64,000 bases of DNA, taken from positions 62,001 to 126,000 of the forward strand of contig NZ_SUMC01000015.1 in NCBI RefSeq assembly GCF_005047355.1. The letters are read 5' to 3'. Positions 52,857-62,475 of this stretch are shown in pieces (position 1 is the stretch's first letter; every line of letters starts with the position of its first letter). The stretch comes from Actinacidiphila oryziradicis. Its GTDB lineage: Bacteria; Actinomycetota; Actinomycetes; Streptomycetales; Streptomycetaceae. The notes beneath the pieces are model-generated. The model saw only the letters and a program-made list of their open reading frames with translations. It ran no database searches and had not been told where the DNA came from. A program made the translations under genes and the position numbers.

Positions 52857-53794
52857 GTACGCAGACCGCAGGACTGCGCCGGGAGAGCACGACGACGGTC
52901 GAGGTCCAGCGCGCGGCCCGGCGCCGCGGGCTGCGGCGGGGGCTGCAGCTGAGCGGCGTTCAGCTGTTCTGCTTCGTGGTCGCAGCCGGTCTCTTCGCGC
53001 TGCCGCTGGTGTATCTGCTGCTGCAGTCGTTCAAGACCTACCCGTCCTTCCTCAAGGATCCGACGGGCCTGCCGCATCCATGGACGCTGAGCAACTTCGG
53101 CTCGGCCTGGACGCAGGGCGACTTCGCCCTGGAGATGCTCAACTCGCTGCTCTACGCGGTGGTCCCGGACGTCGTCACGCTGATCCTCGGGGTGTTCCTG
53201 GCCTTCCCGATCTCGCGGGGCTGGTTCAAGCACTCCAATGCGCTGTACGCCTTCTTCGTGTTCTCCGGGTTCCTTCCCGCCGGCTTGATCCCGCTGTTCG
53301 TGGAGGCGCAGAAGCTGGGCCTGTACGACAACCGGGTCGGGTATCTGATCCTGACCTCGCTGAGCGGTGCCGGGTTCTTCTTCTTCGTGGGCTACATCAA
53401 GACGATCCCACGGGAGTTGGACGAGGCGGCGGCAATGGACGGCTGCGGCTACTTCCGCTTCATCTTCCGGATCATCATTCCGCAGATGAAGCCGGCCCTG
53501 GCCACCTTCGCCATCTTCGGTTTCGTGGCGTCCTGGAACAATCTGATTCTGCCGCTGGTCATGCTCAACGACTCCAGCCTGTGGCCGGTGACCCGAGGGC
53601 TGTACGGCTTCTTCGGCGAGCACACCAGCCAGTGGCCGCTGATCGCCGCCGCCACGGTGATCGTGGCCGCGCCGATCCTGGTGGTCTTCGTCGTCCTGCA
53701 GCGCTATCTGGTGGAGGGTGTCGCGGGCGGTGCGGCAACCGGCTCGGCCGGGGTGGGCAATGCGCCCCCCGCGGCGGTGGCCGCGGAGGAGTGA
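52853..53794 (+). CDS. ABC sugar transporter permease, MalG type
   Basis: 313 residues; the GTG at 52853 overlaps the previous stop, so the longer open frame is not used. The EAA loop is ELDEAAAMDGCGYFRFIFRI. The last third is nearly identical in layout to the fragment at 33341-33814. The C-terminus is extended with Gly/Ala-rich residues. No ATPase gene follows; a hairpin terminator does. Confidence 0.92.
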   Translation: MSTQTAGLRRESTTTVEVQRAARRRGLRRGLQLSGVQLFCFVVAAGLFALPLVYLLLQSFKTYPSFLKDPTGLPHPWTLSNFGSAWTQGDFALEMLNSLLYAVVPDVVTLILGVFLAFPISRGWFKHSNALYAFFVFSGFLPAGLIPLFVEAQKLGLYDNRVGYLILTSLSGAGFFFFVGYIKTIPRELDEAAAMDGCGYFRFIFRIIIPQMKPALATFAIFGFVASWNNLILPLVMLNDSSLWPVTRGLYGFFGEHTSQWPLIAAATVIVAAPILVVFVVLQRYLVEGVAGGAATGSAGVGNAPPAAVAAEE

Positions 53795-53822
53795 GACCGG
53801 GTACGGCACAGCCGTACGACCA

Positions 53823-53850
53823 GGGGGCCGCCGGATGTCCGGCGGCCCCC
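53823..53850 (+). terminator. Hairpin terminator of the second ABC operon
   Basis: Twelve-base perfect arms (GGGGGCCGCCGG and its complement) around ATGT, 28 bases after the stop, followed by a short pyrimidine run. Confidence 0.85.
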
Positions 53851-53922
53851 TTCTGCGCTCACCGACACCGCCCTTGCCGGTGATGGACCCCCGCCGATGC
53901 CTCCCGCCGGACCCGCCCGGAG

Positions 53923-54126
53923 GGAGGAACCACCACCACCGTGCGACTCACCCTGCTGCGCGCGCCCGGAGCCCCCGACGTCCACGCCGACCTCGGGCGC
54001 CACCGCTTCACCTACGCCCTCGCCCCGGGCGCGGACACCCGCGAGGCGCTCGCGCAGGCGCACGCCCTCAACCTGCCGCTGCGCCCCGCCCGCGGCGCGG
54101 GCGACGCCCGCCCGCTGATCGCCTGA
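53923..54126 (+). pseudogene. C-terminal fragment of a GH38 mannosidase
   Basis: [20 protein letters not shown], then [13 protein letters not shown] and LNLPLRP..PLIA. This matches the intact GH38 gene 2 ([40 protein letters not shown]). Only about 67 codons remain and the end after PLI is cut. A third GH38 gene was therefore once next to the ABC importer. Confidence 0.85.
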
Positions 54127-54319
54127 TGTCGAGGTCGGCGCAGCGCTCGTGCCACGTGGACATCAGGATGACCAACACCCTGATCCGGCAGCCCGTTCAC
54201 TCGGAGAACGCGCGGCTGCCGAGCTGAAGGAACGCTGGCGTCAACGACCACTGGAAATGATCACCGCTGAGAAAACTTCAGCGCCGGTAGCGCTGCGCCC
54301 CCTCTGACATTTCATTGCT

Positions 54320-55018
54320 CTACCAAGGCACAACTTGGTTGCGGTAGTCGAGGAAGTGCAAGCCCGGTTCACCCTGGTGGGCGGTGATTGTGTCGACGAC
54401 GCCGGGGACGCTTTGATCAATGGTGAGGAGCGCGCGAGGGCCGCCGAGTTCGGTTTGCACCCAGCCCGGATTGATCAGCAGCAGGGTTCGGGTGTCGTTG
54501 CTGTGACGCGCGGCGAAGCTGCGCATGAGCTGATTGAGCGCAGACTTGCTGGCCCGGTAGAGCTCCTGCCCGCCATTGGTGTTGAGGGAGATGCTGCCCT
54601 GGCTCGAGGACATGACGCCGATCGTCCCAGATTCCGGTACCAAGTCTTTCAGCGCCTCGATGACGCGTATGGGGCTGAGCGCGTTGGTGACCATGACCTC
54701 CACGAACATGTCCGTCGGTACCTCGTTTACCGGCAGATCACCTTTGGTGATGGCACCGTTGACGAACAGCAGATCGAGGCTCCGCTCAGCCAATCGGTCC
54801 CGGAGCGCTGCGATCTGCTGCGGCACGGTCATGTCGAGGGTTTCGATCGTGAGTCGATCCCCTGCCGTGTCGGTGAGATCGTGCAGAGGGGTCCGCTGCG
54901 TTCCGCGAACCGTCGCGATCACATCCCAACCACGCTTCAGGAACTCGGCCGCCATCGCGAGCCCGATCGCCCGGGATGCCCCGACGATCAATGCCGTGCG
55001 GCGCTCGTCGCCACTCAT
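54320..55018 (-). CDS. Short-chain dehydrogenase/reductase
   Basis: 232 residues from the ATG at 55018 with GAGGAGC six bases before it. The cofactor motif is GASRAIG (canonical TGxxxGIG slightly changed), the active site YRASK, and VNGAITKGDLP stands at the NNAG position. Related proteins are small carbonyl reductases of the C-factor type. Base use is visibly less GC-biased than in the sugar clusters. It lies beside an NmrA-type reductase on the same strand with 138 bases between. Confidence 0.88.
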   Translation of the reverse strand: MSGDERRTALIVGASRAIGLAMAAEFLKRGWDVIATVRGTQRTPLHDLTDTAGDRLTIETLDMTVPQQIAALRDRLAERSLDLLFVNGAITKGDLPVNEVPTDMFVEVMVTNALSPIRVIEALKDLVPESGTIGVMSSSQGSISLNTNGGQELYRASKSALNQLMRSFAARHSNDTRTLLLINPGWVQTELGGPRALLTIDQSVPGVVDTITAHQGEPGLHFLDYRNQVVPW

Positions 55019-55156
55019 GGTGCTCCTCATTTCCAGTCGGACCGGTACCACCAGCCGTCGGGCAGTGTCGTTCGTGCCCTTCCGTACGCGGATCCGATCG
55101 GGCCCGGATGCCAGTGGGGTCGGCTCGAGACCGCCCCCATGGGTCCGATCTGGCTT

Positions 55157-56038
55157 CTACCGGGCGTCCAGTGCAGGCTTGAGTACCTCTTCCGCCCACT
55201 GTCGGAAGCTGATGGGGGTCGTGTTCTCCGGGGTGAGCTCGAGCCCGTTGTCCAGACCGTGTTCCTTGGCGATGTCCATGTCGATCATGCTTTGGGCCAT
55301 CGCATCCGAGTAGCCGAAGCTGACGAAGCCCTGCTTGGCCTGCTCGCGGCTGCCTTCCTCGAAGCGGATCGGCGTGCCGAGCACGTCGGTGAGGATGGCG
55401 GCCATGTCGTTGAGCGAGAGGTCCTCCGGCCCGAGGACACCGAGGCTGTCCTGCCCGGTCCACGTGTGGTCGAGCAGGAGCCGTGACGCGACGGCGGCGA
55501 TGTCACGGGTGTCCACCAACGGCGCCTTGAGATCGCCGGGAATCGTGCCGCGGATCACACCGTCGTTCTTGATCGACTGCACCTGGTACAGCATGTTGTC
55601 CATGAACGAGGGCATCGTGAGCGCGCGGAGATGCACGCCGGTGCTGCGGAGCAAGTCTTCCATCGCCAGCGACGCCGACACGTGACCTGCGTACCGCTGC
55701 TGGCCACGTCCGAGCGCTGAGACGGCCACGACGCGCGAGACACCGTGGCGCACGATCGCGTCGGCGGCGGGGATGCTGAAACTGACGTAGGCGTCGTAGA
55801 CACTCTGCACTGTCCGGTCCGCCGGAACGAGCCAGAACACGGAATCCGCGCCTTCGAATGCGCGATCGACCACATCGCGGTCCCTGTGGGAGCCGGCGAC
55901 GACCTCCACCCGGTCCCGCACTTCCGCCGGGAGTCGATTCGGGTCGCGGACGATGACACGGACGGCCTCATCGTGCTGCAGCAGGTCTGACAGCACATGG
56001 CTGCCGATGTGACCGGTCGGGGCGGTGACAACCATCAT
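55157..56038 (-). CDS. NmrA/NAD(P)H-binding family protein
   Basis: 293 residues. The first of two adjacent ATGs (56038) is chosen because AGGAG lies eight bases upstream; a longer open frame crosses the divergent promoter and is not real. MMVVTAPTGHIGSHVLSDLL is the cofactor-binding start, and VFWLVPADRTVQSVYDAYV and GPEDLSLNDMAAIL are typical of quinone-reductase-like NmrA proteins. Members bind NAD(P)H and act as reductases or redox sensors. It is divergent from a TetR gene with a shared promoter region, so the TetR protein probably controls it. Confidence 0.88.
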   Translation of the reverse strand: MMVVTAPTGHIGSHVLSDLLQHDEAVRVIVRDPNRLPAEVRDRVEVVAGSHRDRDVVDRAFEGADSVFWLVPADRTVQSVYDAYVSFSIPAADAIVRHGVSRVVAVSALGRGQQRYAGHVSASLAMEDLLRSTGVHLRALTMPSFMDNMLYQVQSIKNDGVIRGTIPGDLKAPLVDTRDIAAVASRLLLDHTWTGQDSLGVLGPEDLSLNDMAAILTDVLGTPIRFEEGSREQAKQGFVSFGYSDAMAQSMIDMDIAKEHGLDNGLELTPENTTPISFRQWAEEVLKPALDAR

Positions 56039-56060
56039 GGGTGGGTACTCCTGTTCAGCC

Positions 56061-56090
56061 AGTAAGTAGACTATACTGTACCGTTTACTT
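56061..56090. promoter_or_regulatory. Divergent promoter/operator between NmrA and TetR genes
   Basis: In the 69-base gap, TATACT (56072-56077) resembles a -10 box, and the surrounding GTAGACTATACTGTAC is a quasi-palindrome (12 of 16 positions). Likely binding site of the TetR regulator on both promoters. Confidence 0.5.
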
Positions 56091-56107
56091 CGCGAGAGGG
56101 CAATTCC

Positions 56108-56743
56108 ATGGCCAGACGCGGCGACACGCTCCGCGAACACATCCTCGAGGTGGCAAAGAACGCCTTCCTCGAGTCGGGGTTCGAGCGCACCTCGATGGAC
56201 GCCCTCGCCGTCCGCGCGGAGACCTCCAAGCGGTCGCTGTACGCCCACTTCCCGACGAAGGATGCGCTCTTCCTCGCGGTCATCGACCGAGTGCATGATC
56301 TCTTCCGCGGTCGAATGCGGACCCCGGACCATTACGCAGGCGACCCCGCCGAGGCGACAGCGCTGTTCTGCGGGCGATTCCTGCAGATGCTCGGCTGGGC
56401 TCCAGTCCTGCAGACCTGCCGGATGGGCATCACCGAGGCAGAACGCCTGCCGGAAGCCGCCGCCCAGCTCCACGAGGTCTTCTTCGGCGCGACCACCGAT
56501 CGACTCGCGGCGTACCTCTCCGACCAGTACGGCCTGGATGCTGCGGAAGGAGCAACACTCGCCGCCCGATTGCTTGGTATGACGGTCTACCCCACATTCC
56601 CGCGAGCGCTGTTCGGCATCGGCGAACTCCGCGACAACGTTCCCGACGAGGCATCCATCGAAGCCGACGTCGACATGACCGTCATTCGACGAGCAACAGC
56701 GTCCGCGCTCTTGCGCCGACGCGATGGGAATGCGGCCGGTTAG
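56108..56743 (+). CDS. TetR-family transcriptional regulator
   Basis: 211 residues, GAGAGGG before the ATG. The HTH occupies residues 10-55 ([40 protein letters not shown]). The C-terminal ligand domain is of the AefR-like kind. The divergent NmrA-type gene is its probable target, possibly with the SDR behind it. The inducer is unknown. Confidence 0.92.
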   Translation: MARRGDTLREHILEVAKNAFLESGFERTSMDALAVRAETSKRSLYAHFPTKDALFLAVIDRVHDLFRGRMRTPDHYAGDPAEATALFCGRFLQMLGWAPVLQTCRMGITEAERLPEAAAQLHEVFFGATTDRLAAYLSDQYGLDAAEGATLAARLLGMTVYPTFPRALFGIGELRDNVPDEASIEADVDMTVIRRATASALLRRRDGNAAG

Positions 56744-56808
56744 CCGAAGTCTTGCCGGCGAAGATCACTTCCAGCATCCGTTGAGGACAACGGCGGCCTT
56801 CAGCCGCA

Positions 56809-56892
56809 CGCTTCGCCCCCTCCACCCGGCTCGGCCTGTTCGCCCTCTTCTGCGTCGCCTTCGCCGTCGGACTCGTCCCACTACTCACTTGA
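56809..56892 (+). other. Possible C-terminal membrane-helix remnant
   Basis: The frame [20 protein letters not shown], ending Thr-stop at 56890, is a single hydrophobic helix like the end of an integral membrane protein. No start or preceding domain is present. It may be the tail of a deleted gene; the protein family is not recognised. Confidence 0.3.
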
Positions 56893-56975
56893 CCATTACG
56901 CTCCGCAATCACCTATGGTCGTCCCGGCGGGGCGATTCGCTCCGCCGGGACGAGGACCATGATGTGGAGGACGAT

Positions 56976-57938
56976 GTGCGATACCGCGAGCTGGGACGCA
57001 GCGGACTGTCGGTGTCCGAGATCGGCTACGGGGCCTGGGGTATCGGCGAGTCCGGTTGGGTGGGCGCCACGGAGGACGAGTCCGTACGCGCACTGCACCG
57101 GGCTGTCGACCTGGGTGTGAACTTCATCGACACCGCACGCGGCTACGGCGAGAGCGAGCGGATCGTGGGCCGGGTGGTCCGCGAGCGGACCGGCGACGAG
57201 GTGTACGTAGCCACCAAGGTGCCGCCGAAGGGCGGTGCCTGGGCCCCCGACGGCCTGGACCCCGCGGTGACCTTTCCTGGCGCACACATCCGCGACAGCC
57301 TGGAGACCAGCCTGCGCACCAGCGGCCTGGACCACTTCGACGTGCTGCAGTTCCACGTCTGGAGCGACGAGTGGGTCGGCCGCGGTGACTGGCTGGAGAC
57401 GATCGCCGAGTTGAAGCAGGAGGGAAAGATCCGCCTGTTCGGCGTCTCCATCAACGACCACCAGCCCGACAACGCCCTCGCCCTGGTCCGCAGCGGCGTG
57501 GTGGACACCGTGCAGGTGATCTACAACATCTTCGACCAGGCCCCGGCCGACGCCCTGTTGCCCGCTTGCCAGGAACACGGGGTCGGCGTGATCGTCCGGG
57601 TGGCTCTCGACGAAGGAGGCCTGACGGGGCGGATCACCACGGACACCACCTTCCCCGAAGGCGACTTCCGCAGCCGGTACTTCCGCGACGACCGTCCCGC
57701 GCAGGTCGAGCAGCACGTCAACGCGATCATCGCCGATCTGGGCATCGCCCCCGACGAGATGGCGGAAACCGCACTGCGGTACGTGCTCAGCGCACCGGCC
57801 GTCTCTACCGTCATCCCTGGCATGCGCACCGTACGGAACGTGGAGCGCAACACCTCCGTGAGCGACGGACGCCTGCTGACCGGCGACCAACTCGCCGTGC
57901 TCGCCAAGCACCGCTGGCAGCGCAACTACTACGCCTAA
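56976..57938 (+). CDS. Aldo/keto reductase
   Basis: 320 residues from the GTG at 56976 (GGAGG five bases upstream); the GTG at 56964 is an alternative. [20 protein letters not shown] opens the barrel. Asp in [13 protein letters not shown], Tyr of the same motif, Lys in VATKVP and His in VLQFHVW form the catalytic tetrad. The late [17 protein letters not shown] is the cofactor end. It is an NADPH-dependent carbonyl or sugar reductase/dehydrogenase with an unknown substrate, and stands alone. Confidence 0.92.
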   Translation: MRYRELGRSGLSVSEIGYGAWGIGESGWVGATEDESVRALHRAVDLGVNFIDTARGYGESERIVGRVVRERTGDEVYVATKVPPKGGAWAPDGLDPAVTFPGAHIRDSLETSLRTSGLDHFDVLQFHVWSDEWVGRGDWLETIAELKQEGKIRLFGVSINDHQPDNALALVRSGVVDTVQVIYNIFDQAPADALLPACQEHGVGVIVRVALDEGGLTGRITTDTTFPEGDFRSRYFRDDRPAQVEQHVNAIIADLGIAPDEMAETALRYVLSAPAVSTVIPGMRTVRNVERNTSVSDGRLLTGDQLAVLAKHRWQRNYYA

Positions 57939-58267
57939 TGGGAGCTACCGGGTCGGTCAGACTCGGTGCCGTAGCCGCCAGCAGGTGAGCACTCACGCCG
58001 CCGGAAGCGTTCGACTTCTGAGGTCAGACCGTGCCCCTGCTGGTCGGCCGGGAGGCCAGACCGCTGTTGGGACGGCGTGCCAGCCCGTGGGGCGTGGGCA
58101 CCGGATCCAAGGCGCGGCCGGAATGGTCAAGTGCTCCGGTAGCGAAAGCCACAGCCGCTGCCCTGCAGTGTTGGGAGGATTCCGCGGTAGCGCTGACACC
58201 CCCCGCCGCCGGCGAACCCACACGAAACATGTCCCTCAAAGAAACCGCACTCTTCCCGGTTCGATGG
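57939..58267. other. Intergenic stretch, no gene recognised
   Basis: Between the reductase and the small membrane protein (convergent). Open frames on both strands look like random GC-rich sequence, and I see no clear hairpin with long arms. Confidence 0.4.
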
Positions 58268-58747
58268 TCATTCGATCCCAAGGGGCCCGATGCCCAGATC
58301 CTCACGCATGAGGCCGCGCATCTGGGCCATGGCCGTGCGACGCTGTGCGATCAGGGGCGCGTCCTCAGCGGAGCCGACGGCCACCCCCTGGGCATAGGCG
58401 TCGCGTATCCGGCGCAGGCTGTGAAACGCCTCATTCCCGGCCGCCACGACCTGAGGCGGGCCCACGAGCCAGAGGCGTTCGCTCGCGGTATACATGCCGG
58501 TACTGCGGAAGGCTTCCCGCACGGCCGCGTCACGCGCCGACTCGGACATGTGGTCGCCCAATGCGACGGCCCGTATCTCCTCGCCTGCTGCTTTGAGCGC
58601 GGAGACGAACTCCGTGTACACCTCGCGCCGCACTTCCAGCGCGTGCCGGGTCTCCTCGCGCCGCCACCGGTTACGATCGGCGATCAGGGTGGCGGTGATG
58701 CCGATAACGGCACCGGTCAGTGTGGAGAGCAGGGGCATCCAGTCCAT
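58268..58747 (-). CDS. Small membrane-anchored protein of unknown function
   Basis: 159 residues. One N-terminal membrane helix (PLLSTLTGAVIGITATLIAD) is followed by a basic stop-transfer NRWRREETRHALEVRREVY and a helical cytoplasmic part. This architecture is common in streptomycetes; no function is known. The surrounding bases give no operon partner. Confidence 0.7.
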   Translation of the reverse strand: MDWMPLLSTLTGAVIGITATLIADRNRWRREETRHALEVRREVYTEFVSALKAAGEEIRAVALGDHMSESARDAAVREAFRSTGMYTASERLWLVGPPQVVAAGNEAFHSLRRIRDAYAQGVAVGSAEDAPLIAQRRTAMAQMRGLMREDLGIGPLGIE

Positions 58748-59184
58748 GCGCCGCAGCTTGTCTGAATCAACGCGGCCACACCAGTGGCCGGTGTCTCAAC
58801 GCCTGCTGTGGCGCGCCGAGCAGTACGTCCGCGGGCGCGGCAGCAGGCTGCTGCTCGTCTGCGACCACTCACGGACTTCCGGCTCCTGCCCGCTTTCGGG
58901 GCCGCCCAAGCGGCTCCCCCCTCGCCTCGCTGGCCCAGTCGCTGGCGCGGGGCGAGGGGTCCGGGGAGCCGCTCGGCTGAGAGGGCCCGGCGGACCGCCT
59001 CCGGGTGGCCTTCTAGGGACGGATGTAGGGCCGGGTGCCGCTGCCGCCGCGTTGCCCACGTGGCTCGGGCACCCGTCGCGCCGCCGCCGGCATCGCGGCC
59101 TCCGGTTACTTCGGGGCACCTCACGGCGCCCTCCGCGGGTGATACGGGCGGCGGCGTGCAGATGCGCTTCGGCGCGGAACGGCG
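58748..59184. other. Intergenic stretch, probably decayed DNA
   Basis: No frame shows a recognisable family. With the IS3 relic to the right, it is probably degenerate insertion DNA, but I cannot show this. Confidence 0.35.
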
Positions 59185-59345
59185 CGGTTTTCGGAGATGA
59201 AGTCCCAGCGGCGGGATCTCACTTCACCTCCCGGGCGAAATACTGGGCCGCCTTGCGCAGGATCTCACGCTCCAGCTGCCACTCGCACTCGGCCTTGCGC
59301 CAGCCGGGCCAGCTCGGCCCGCTCGTCCGCGGACAGGCCCCACGG
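59185..59345 (-). pseudogene. IS3-family relic: end of OrfA and start of OrfB
   Basis: On the minus strand ECEWQLEREILRKAAQYFAR then EVK-stop is the C-terminus of IS3 OrfA. Overlapping it in another frame, RSRRWDFISENRA is the start of OrfB, the normal OrfA/OrfB overlap of IS3 elements. OrfA upstream (RAELARL) is in a different frame and OrfB breaks up after about 15 residues. Inactive. Confidence 0.75.
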
Positions 59346-59444
59346 CCGCACTCGGGTTTTCACGCGGCACGGCGAGATCCGCGGCGCGCTGATCCGGCCG
59401 GGCGCGGTGGTCCGGCCGGTGCGCTGGGGCGCGGGCGCGCCGCC

Positions 59445-60302
59445 TCAGATCTTCACGCTGTCGCGCCAGGTGTGCCGCGGTTCGTACCCCAGCACCTCAC
59501 CGGCCCGCCGCACGCTGAGCAGCGTCTCATAGGTGCCGATCTCCCGGGTGAGCTTCACATCGGGGAAGACCTCGGCGAGGAGTTCCGCGGAGGGGCGGTC
59601 CATGATCGTGTCGGCCGCGGCGATGACATAGCTGGACGCCCCCGTGACGGAAGCCGTCAGTCCCAGCCGGCACGCCTGGGCGACGTCGCGGGCGTCGACG
59701 TACCCCCACAGGTTCCACTTGCGCGCCTGCGGGTCGGACCAGTAGCCGGGCACGAGGGCGTAGTCCTCCACGAGGTGGACGTTGGACAGGCGCAGCGCGA
59801 CGAAGGGAATGCCCGACCACGCTGAGATCTGCTCGGCAGCGGTCTCGCCGAGGACCTTGGACAGGGCGTAGGTGGAGGTGGGATACGGGTAGTGGTCCTC
59901 GTCCACGGGGGCGTAGCGGGGCGGGACGTCGAAAGGCAGGCCGAGCGTGGTCTCGCTGGAGGCCCAGACCACGCGGCGGAGCTTGTTGTGCGCGGCGGCG
60001 AGGAAGACGCTGTGGTTCATCGCCGTGTTGGTGGCCAGGGTGTGGGCGGCCGGGTAGAGACCGGGAGCCGGGATGTTGGCCAGGTGGACGACGCTTTCGG
60101 CGTCGCTCAGCACGTCCACGGCCTGGCCGTGGTCGGTGAGGTCGGCGCACTGCAGCGACACGCCGAGCCCTTGCGCCCACGCCCGCTCGGCTGGTCCCAC
60201 CGCGATATCCACGGCCAGCACCTCGTACCCGTGCTGCACTAGATCCGCGACCACGACCCGGCCGGTCTTCCCGGTGGCTCCTGTGACGGCGACTGTGTTC
60301 AT
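59445..60302 (-). CDS. NAD-dependent epimerase/dehydratase family protein
   Basis: 285 residues from the ATG at 60302 (GGGGAG upstream); the longer open frame belongs to a phosphatase relic. GATGKTG is the cofactor motif, YALSK the catalytic pair, and EVLGYEPRHTWRD the end. It resembles the epimerase at 21910 in length and ending. Possibly a sugar or uronate dehydrogenase/epimerase; no neighbour clarifies it. Confidence 0.88.
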   Translation of the reverse strand: MNTVAVTGATGKTGRVVVADLVQHGYEVLAVDIAVGPAERAWAQGLGVSLQCADLTDHGQAVDVLSDAESVVHLANIPAPGLYPAAHTLATNTAMNHSVFLAAAHNKLRRVVWASSETTLGLPFDVPPRYAPVDEDHYPYPTSTYALSKVLGETAAEQISAWSGIPFVALRLSNVHLVEDYALVPGYWSDPQARKWNLWGYVDARDVAQACRLGLTASVTGASSYVIAAADTIMDRPSAELLAEVFPDVKLTREIGTYETLLSVRRAGEVLGYEPRHTWRDSVKI

Positions 60303-60479
60303 GCGCTGGGCTCCCCACTCGAACTCTTGCCTGCTTGCCGTCCCAATCCTCCCCCCTGCGGCCGCGGAATTGCAGCGTGTCCCGCTGGTCGGACATCCGC
60401 AGGCTCCGGGCCCGGCGCCGGTGAACGCACCCGCGGAGCCGTTCGAGGCTCCCGGACCGCTCAGACCGCCTTGATCAGT

Positions 60480-60865
60480 CGGATGGTCCGCGGGCGTCAG
60501 GTGCGGCCGGCCGTCTGTTTTCCGTGCCAAGCAATGGGCAGTCAGGATCCGGTCGATCACTTCACCTGTCTTGGCCAGGCCGGCTCCTTGGCGACGGCTG
60601 TTGCGGCAGGCGGCCACGGCCAGGCTGGCGGTCAGGCCTGCCGCCATGTCGTTGCCCATCGCGTCGAAGATCGCCAGGTGCACCGTGTGGCCGGCCAGCG
60701 CGCACTCGTAGGAGTCACCGATGATCTCGTCAGCCGGTTCCAGCGCCGCGCCGATCATTACGGCGTCGTTGGAGAGCCCCGAACCTCCGGGAGGGCATGA
60801 GTTTCCACTGCATCTCCGCGGCCACCGTCAACGGCCGGGTCCGCACCAGCCCGGCGTAGGAGTCG
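60480..60865 (-). pseudogene. SpoIIE/RsbU-type PP2C phosphatase fragment
   Basis: RTRPLTVAAEMQWKLMPSRR, then after a one-base frame change near 60780, GAALEPADEIIGDSYECALA, HLAIFDAMGNDMAAGLTASL and ACRNSRRQGAGL. This matches streptomycete phosphatases (AEIQW.LLPP, LEPAYEVGGD, IFDAMGH..AAGLTA). The sensor domains and the C-terminal half of the catalytic domain are missing. The surrounding 60303-61213 has no intact gene. Confidence 0.75.
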
Positions 60866-61213
60866 CTGGCCGGGGCACCTGGCGATGATCATCAGCGTCA
60901 CCACGACCGCCAGGTCCAGGACGTCCCGCAGGCTCTGCCCGCCGCCCTCGGGGACGCTCACCCTCAGGACTCCCACCGCTCGCCGCCTTCGTGCACCGGC
61001 ACCCACCACTGGCGTATGCCCCGGGTGGCCCCGTTTGCCGGCACAGGCCAGAGGACGGATCCACTTCTCGTGATCAGTTCCCGCCGCCGATCGGGTGTGC
61101 TGAGGGGTGAGCCTCGGCGCGTAGCCGATGTTCTGTCCCGCCACCCGGTTATCTGAGGTGGTGGTCCGCTGACACACGGCCGTCTGGCCTTCGTCGCCGA
61201 ACTGGACTGGTGG

Positions 61214-62191
61214 GTGACTGTGGTGCATGGAGCGGAAAAGGGATCTTCTTATAAGGGCACCTCGTCGAAGGCGATCCTTCACCACTATGATTTCTTGGGT
61301 GACTTCTACCGGCTGACGCTTGGCCCAGAGCTGGTCTATTCCTATGGAATGTGGGAGGAGGGCGACACGCTTGAATCGGCTCAGCTGCGGAAGCTCGACT
61401 ACCATGCCGAAGCCGCGCACGCCGTGGGCGCGGGGCGTGTGCTCGACGTGGGCTGCGGGTGGGGCAGTCTCATGCGCAGACTGGTGGAAACGCACCACGT
61501 CGATCACGTGGTAGGGCTCACGATGAGTCCCGGACAGGCCGCTTGGGTACACGACCAGCAGTGGCCAGGTTGCGAGGCCCGGGTCGAAAATTGGTTCGAC
61601 CATGAGCCGGACGGGCCTTATGACGCGATCATCGCCATCGAAGCAATCGAACATTTTGCCGGCAATACCGTGTGGCGGGCAAAGCGAATCGCTCGCTACC
61701 GCGAGTTCTTCCAGCGCTGCCATTCCTGGCTGCGCCCGGCTGGACGTCTGTCTGTCCAGGCTATCGCCTGGACAGACCGCGGGTGGCTCGCCTCCCTGGT
61801 GCTGCCTCCACAGCAATTGGCCCAGCCCGCTGGGACACGCGGCAGCAAGGAGCGCCTCGGTCTCAAGGACATCTATGGCGGCGTCAAGAATGTGCGCGAG
61901 GGCTTTCACGCATCGCGGAAGGTGGTCCCCGAGTGCTTCCTTCCGACCCGGGCCGAACTGACCGAAGCCAGCGGTGGCTGGTTCGATGTCCTGGAGGCGC
62001 GAAGTGACCCCCACGACGGCGTATCCACGGTAAAGAGCTGGTTGGAACGGGCGGAGGCCAACCGGACCGGAGGTGCCGAACTCATCGGCGAGAGCGCAGT
62101 GTCCGACATCATCAGGGAGCAGCGGACGGCGCTCCGATTCATGTGTGAAGGCCGCTTCACCGTCGTTCGTATGGTCTTCGAGAAGGTGTGA
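61214..62191 (+). CDS. SAM-dependent methyltransferase, cyclopropane-fatty-acid-synthase-like
   Basis: 325 residues from a GTG just after GGTGG; GTGs at 61220 and 61223 are alternatives. KAILHHYDFLGDFYRLTLGP and SYGMWEEGDTLESAQLRKLD are CMAS-family features, and VLDVGCGWGSLMRRLVE is the SAM site. EAIEHF takes the place of the usual EMFEH. It may modify lipids or a natural product; members without the fatty-acid features methylate small molecules. Codon third positions are clearly less GC-rich than in neighbours, suggesting recent transfer. Confidence 0.85.
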   Translation: MTVVHGAEKGSSYKGTSSKAILHHYDFLGDFYRLTLGPELVYSYGMWEEGDTLESAQLRKLDYHAEAAHAVGAGRVLDVGCGWGSLMRRLVETHHVDHVVGLTMSPGQAAWVHDQQWPGCEARVENWFDHEPDGPYDAIIAIEAIEHFAGNTVWRAKRIARYREFFQRCHSWLRPAGRLSVQAIAWTDRGWLASLVLPPQQLAQPAGTRGSKERLGLKDIYGGVKNVREGFHASRKVVPECFLPTRAELTEASGGWFDVLEARSDPHDGVSTVKSWLERAEANRTGGAELIGESAVSDIIREQRTALRFMCEGRFTVVRMVFEKV

Positions 62192-62319
62192 CTTGGCCCG
62201 CATCCCTGGAGTTCTTCTCAACCTGAAGGCCGGACTCGGAGCTTGGTGCGTCCTGGGCCGGTACGTCCGGGGGCGGCTGCCAGAGGCCGCAGAGCCCCGT
62301 GCCACATGTGTCAGGTGCT

Positions 62320-62475
62320 CTACCAGTAGTGCCGTCGCCCGCCGATCGCATGTCCGACAGAGCCCAGGACCCACAAAATCGCTCCGATCACGACCAAGAC
62401 GATCCCGATAGTCCACAGTATGGCGATCTTGGCCAGGAACCCGACGACGAGCAGAATGATTCCCAAGGCGATCAC
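62320..62475 (-). CDS. Small membrane protein, DUF6131-like
   Basis: 51 residues from a GTG with GGAGG five bases before it. Two hydrophobic helices (ALGIILLVVGFLAKIAILW and TIGIVLVVIGAILWVLGSVG) end in the polar tail GHAIGGRRHYW. This is the typical form of a tiny two-helix protein found widely in actinobacteria and labelled DUF6131, function unknown. Base use is AT-richer than its surroundings. Confidence 0.8.
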   Translation of the reverse strand: MIALGIILLVVGFLAKIAILWTIGIVLVVIGAILWVLGSVGHAIGGRRHYW

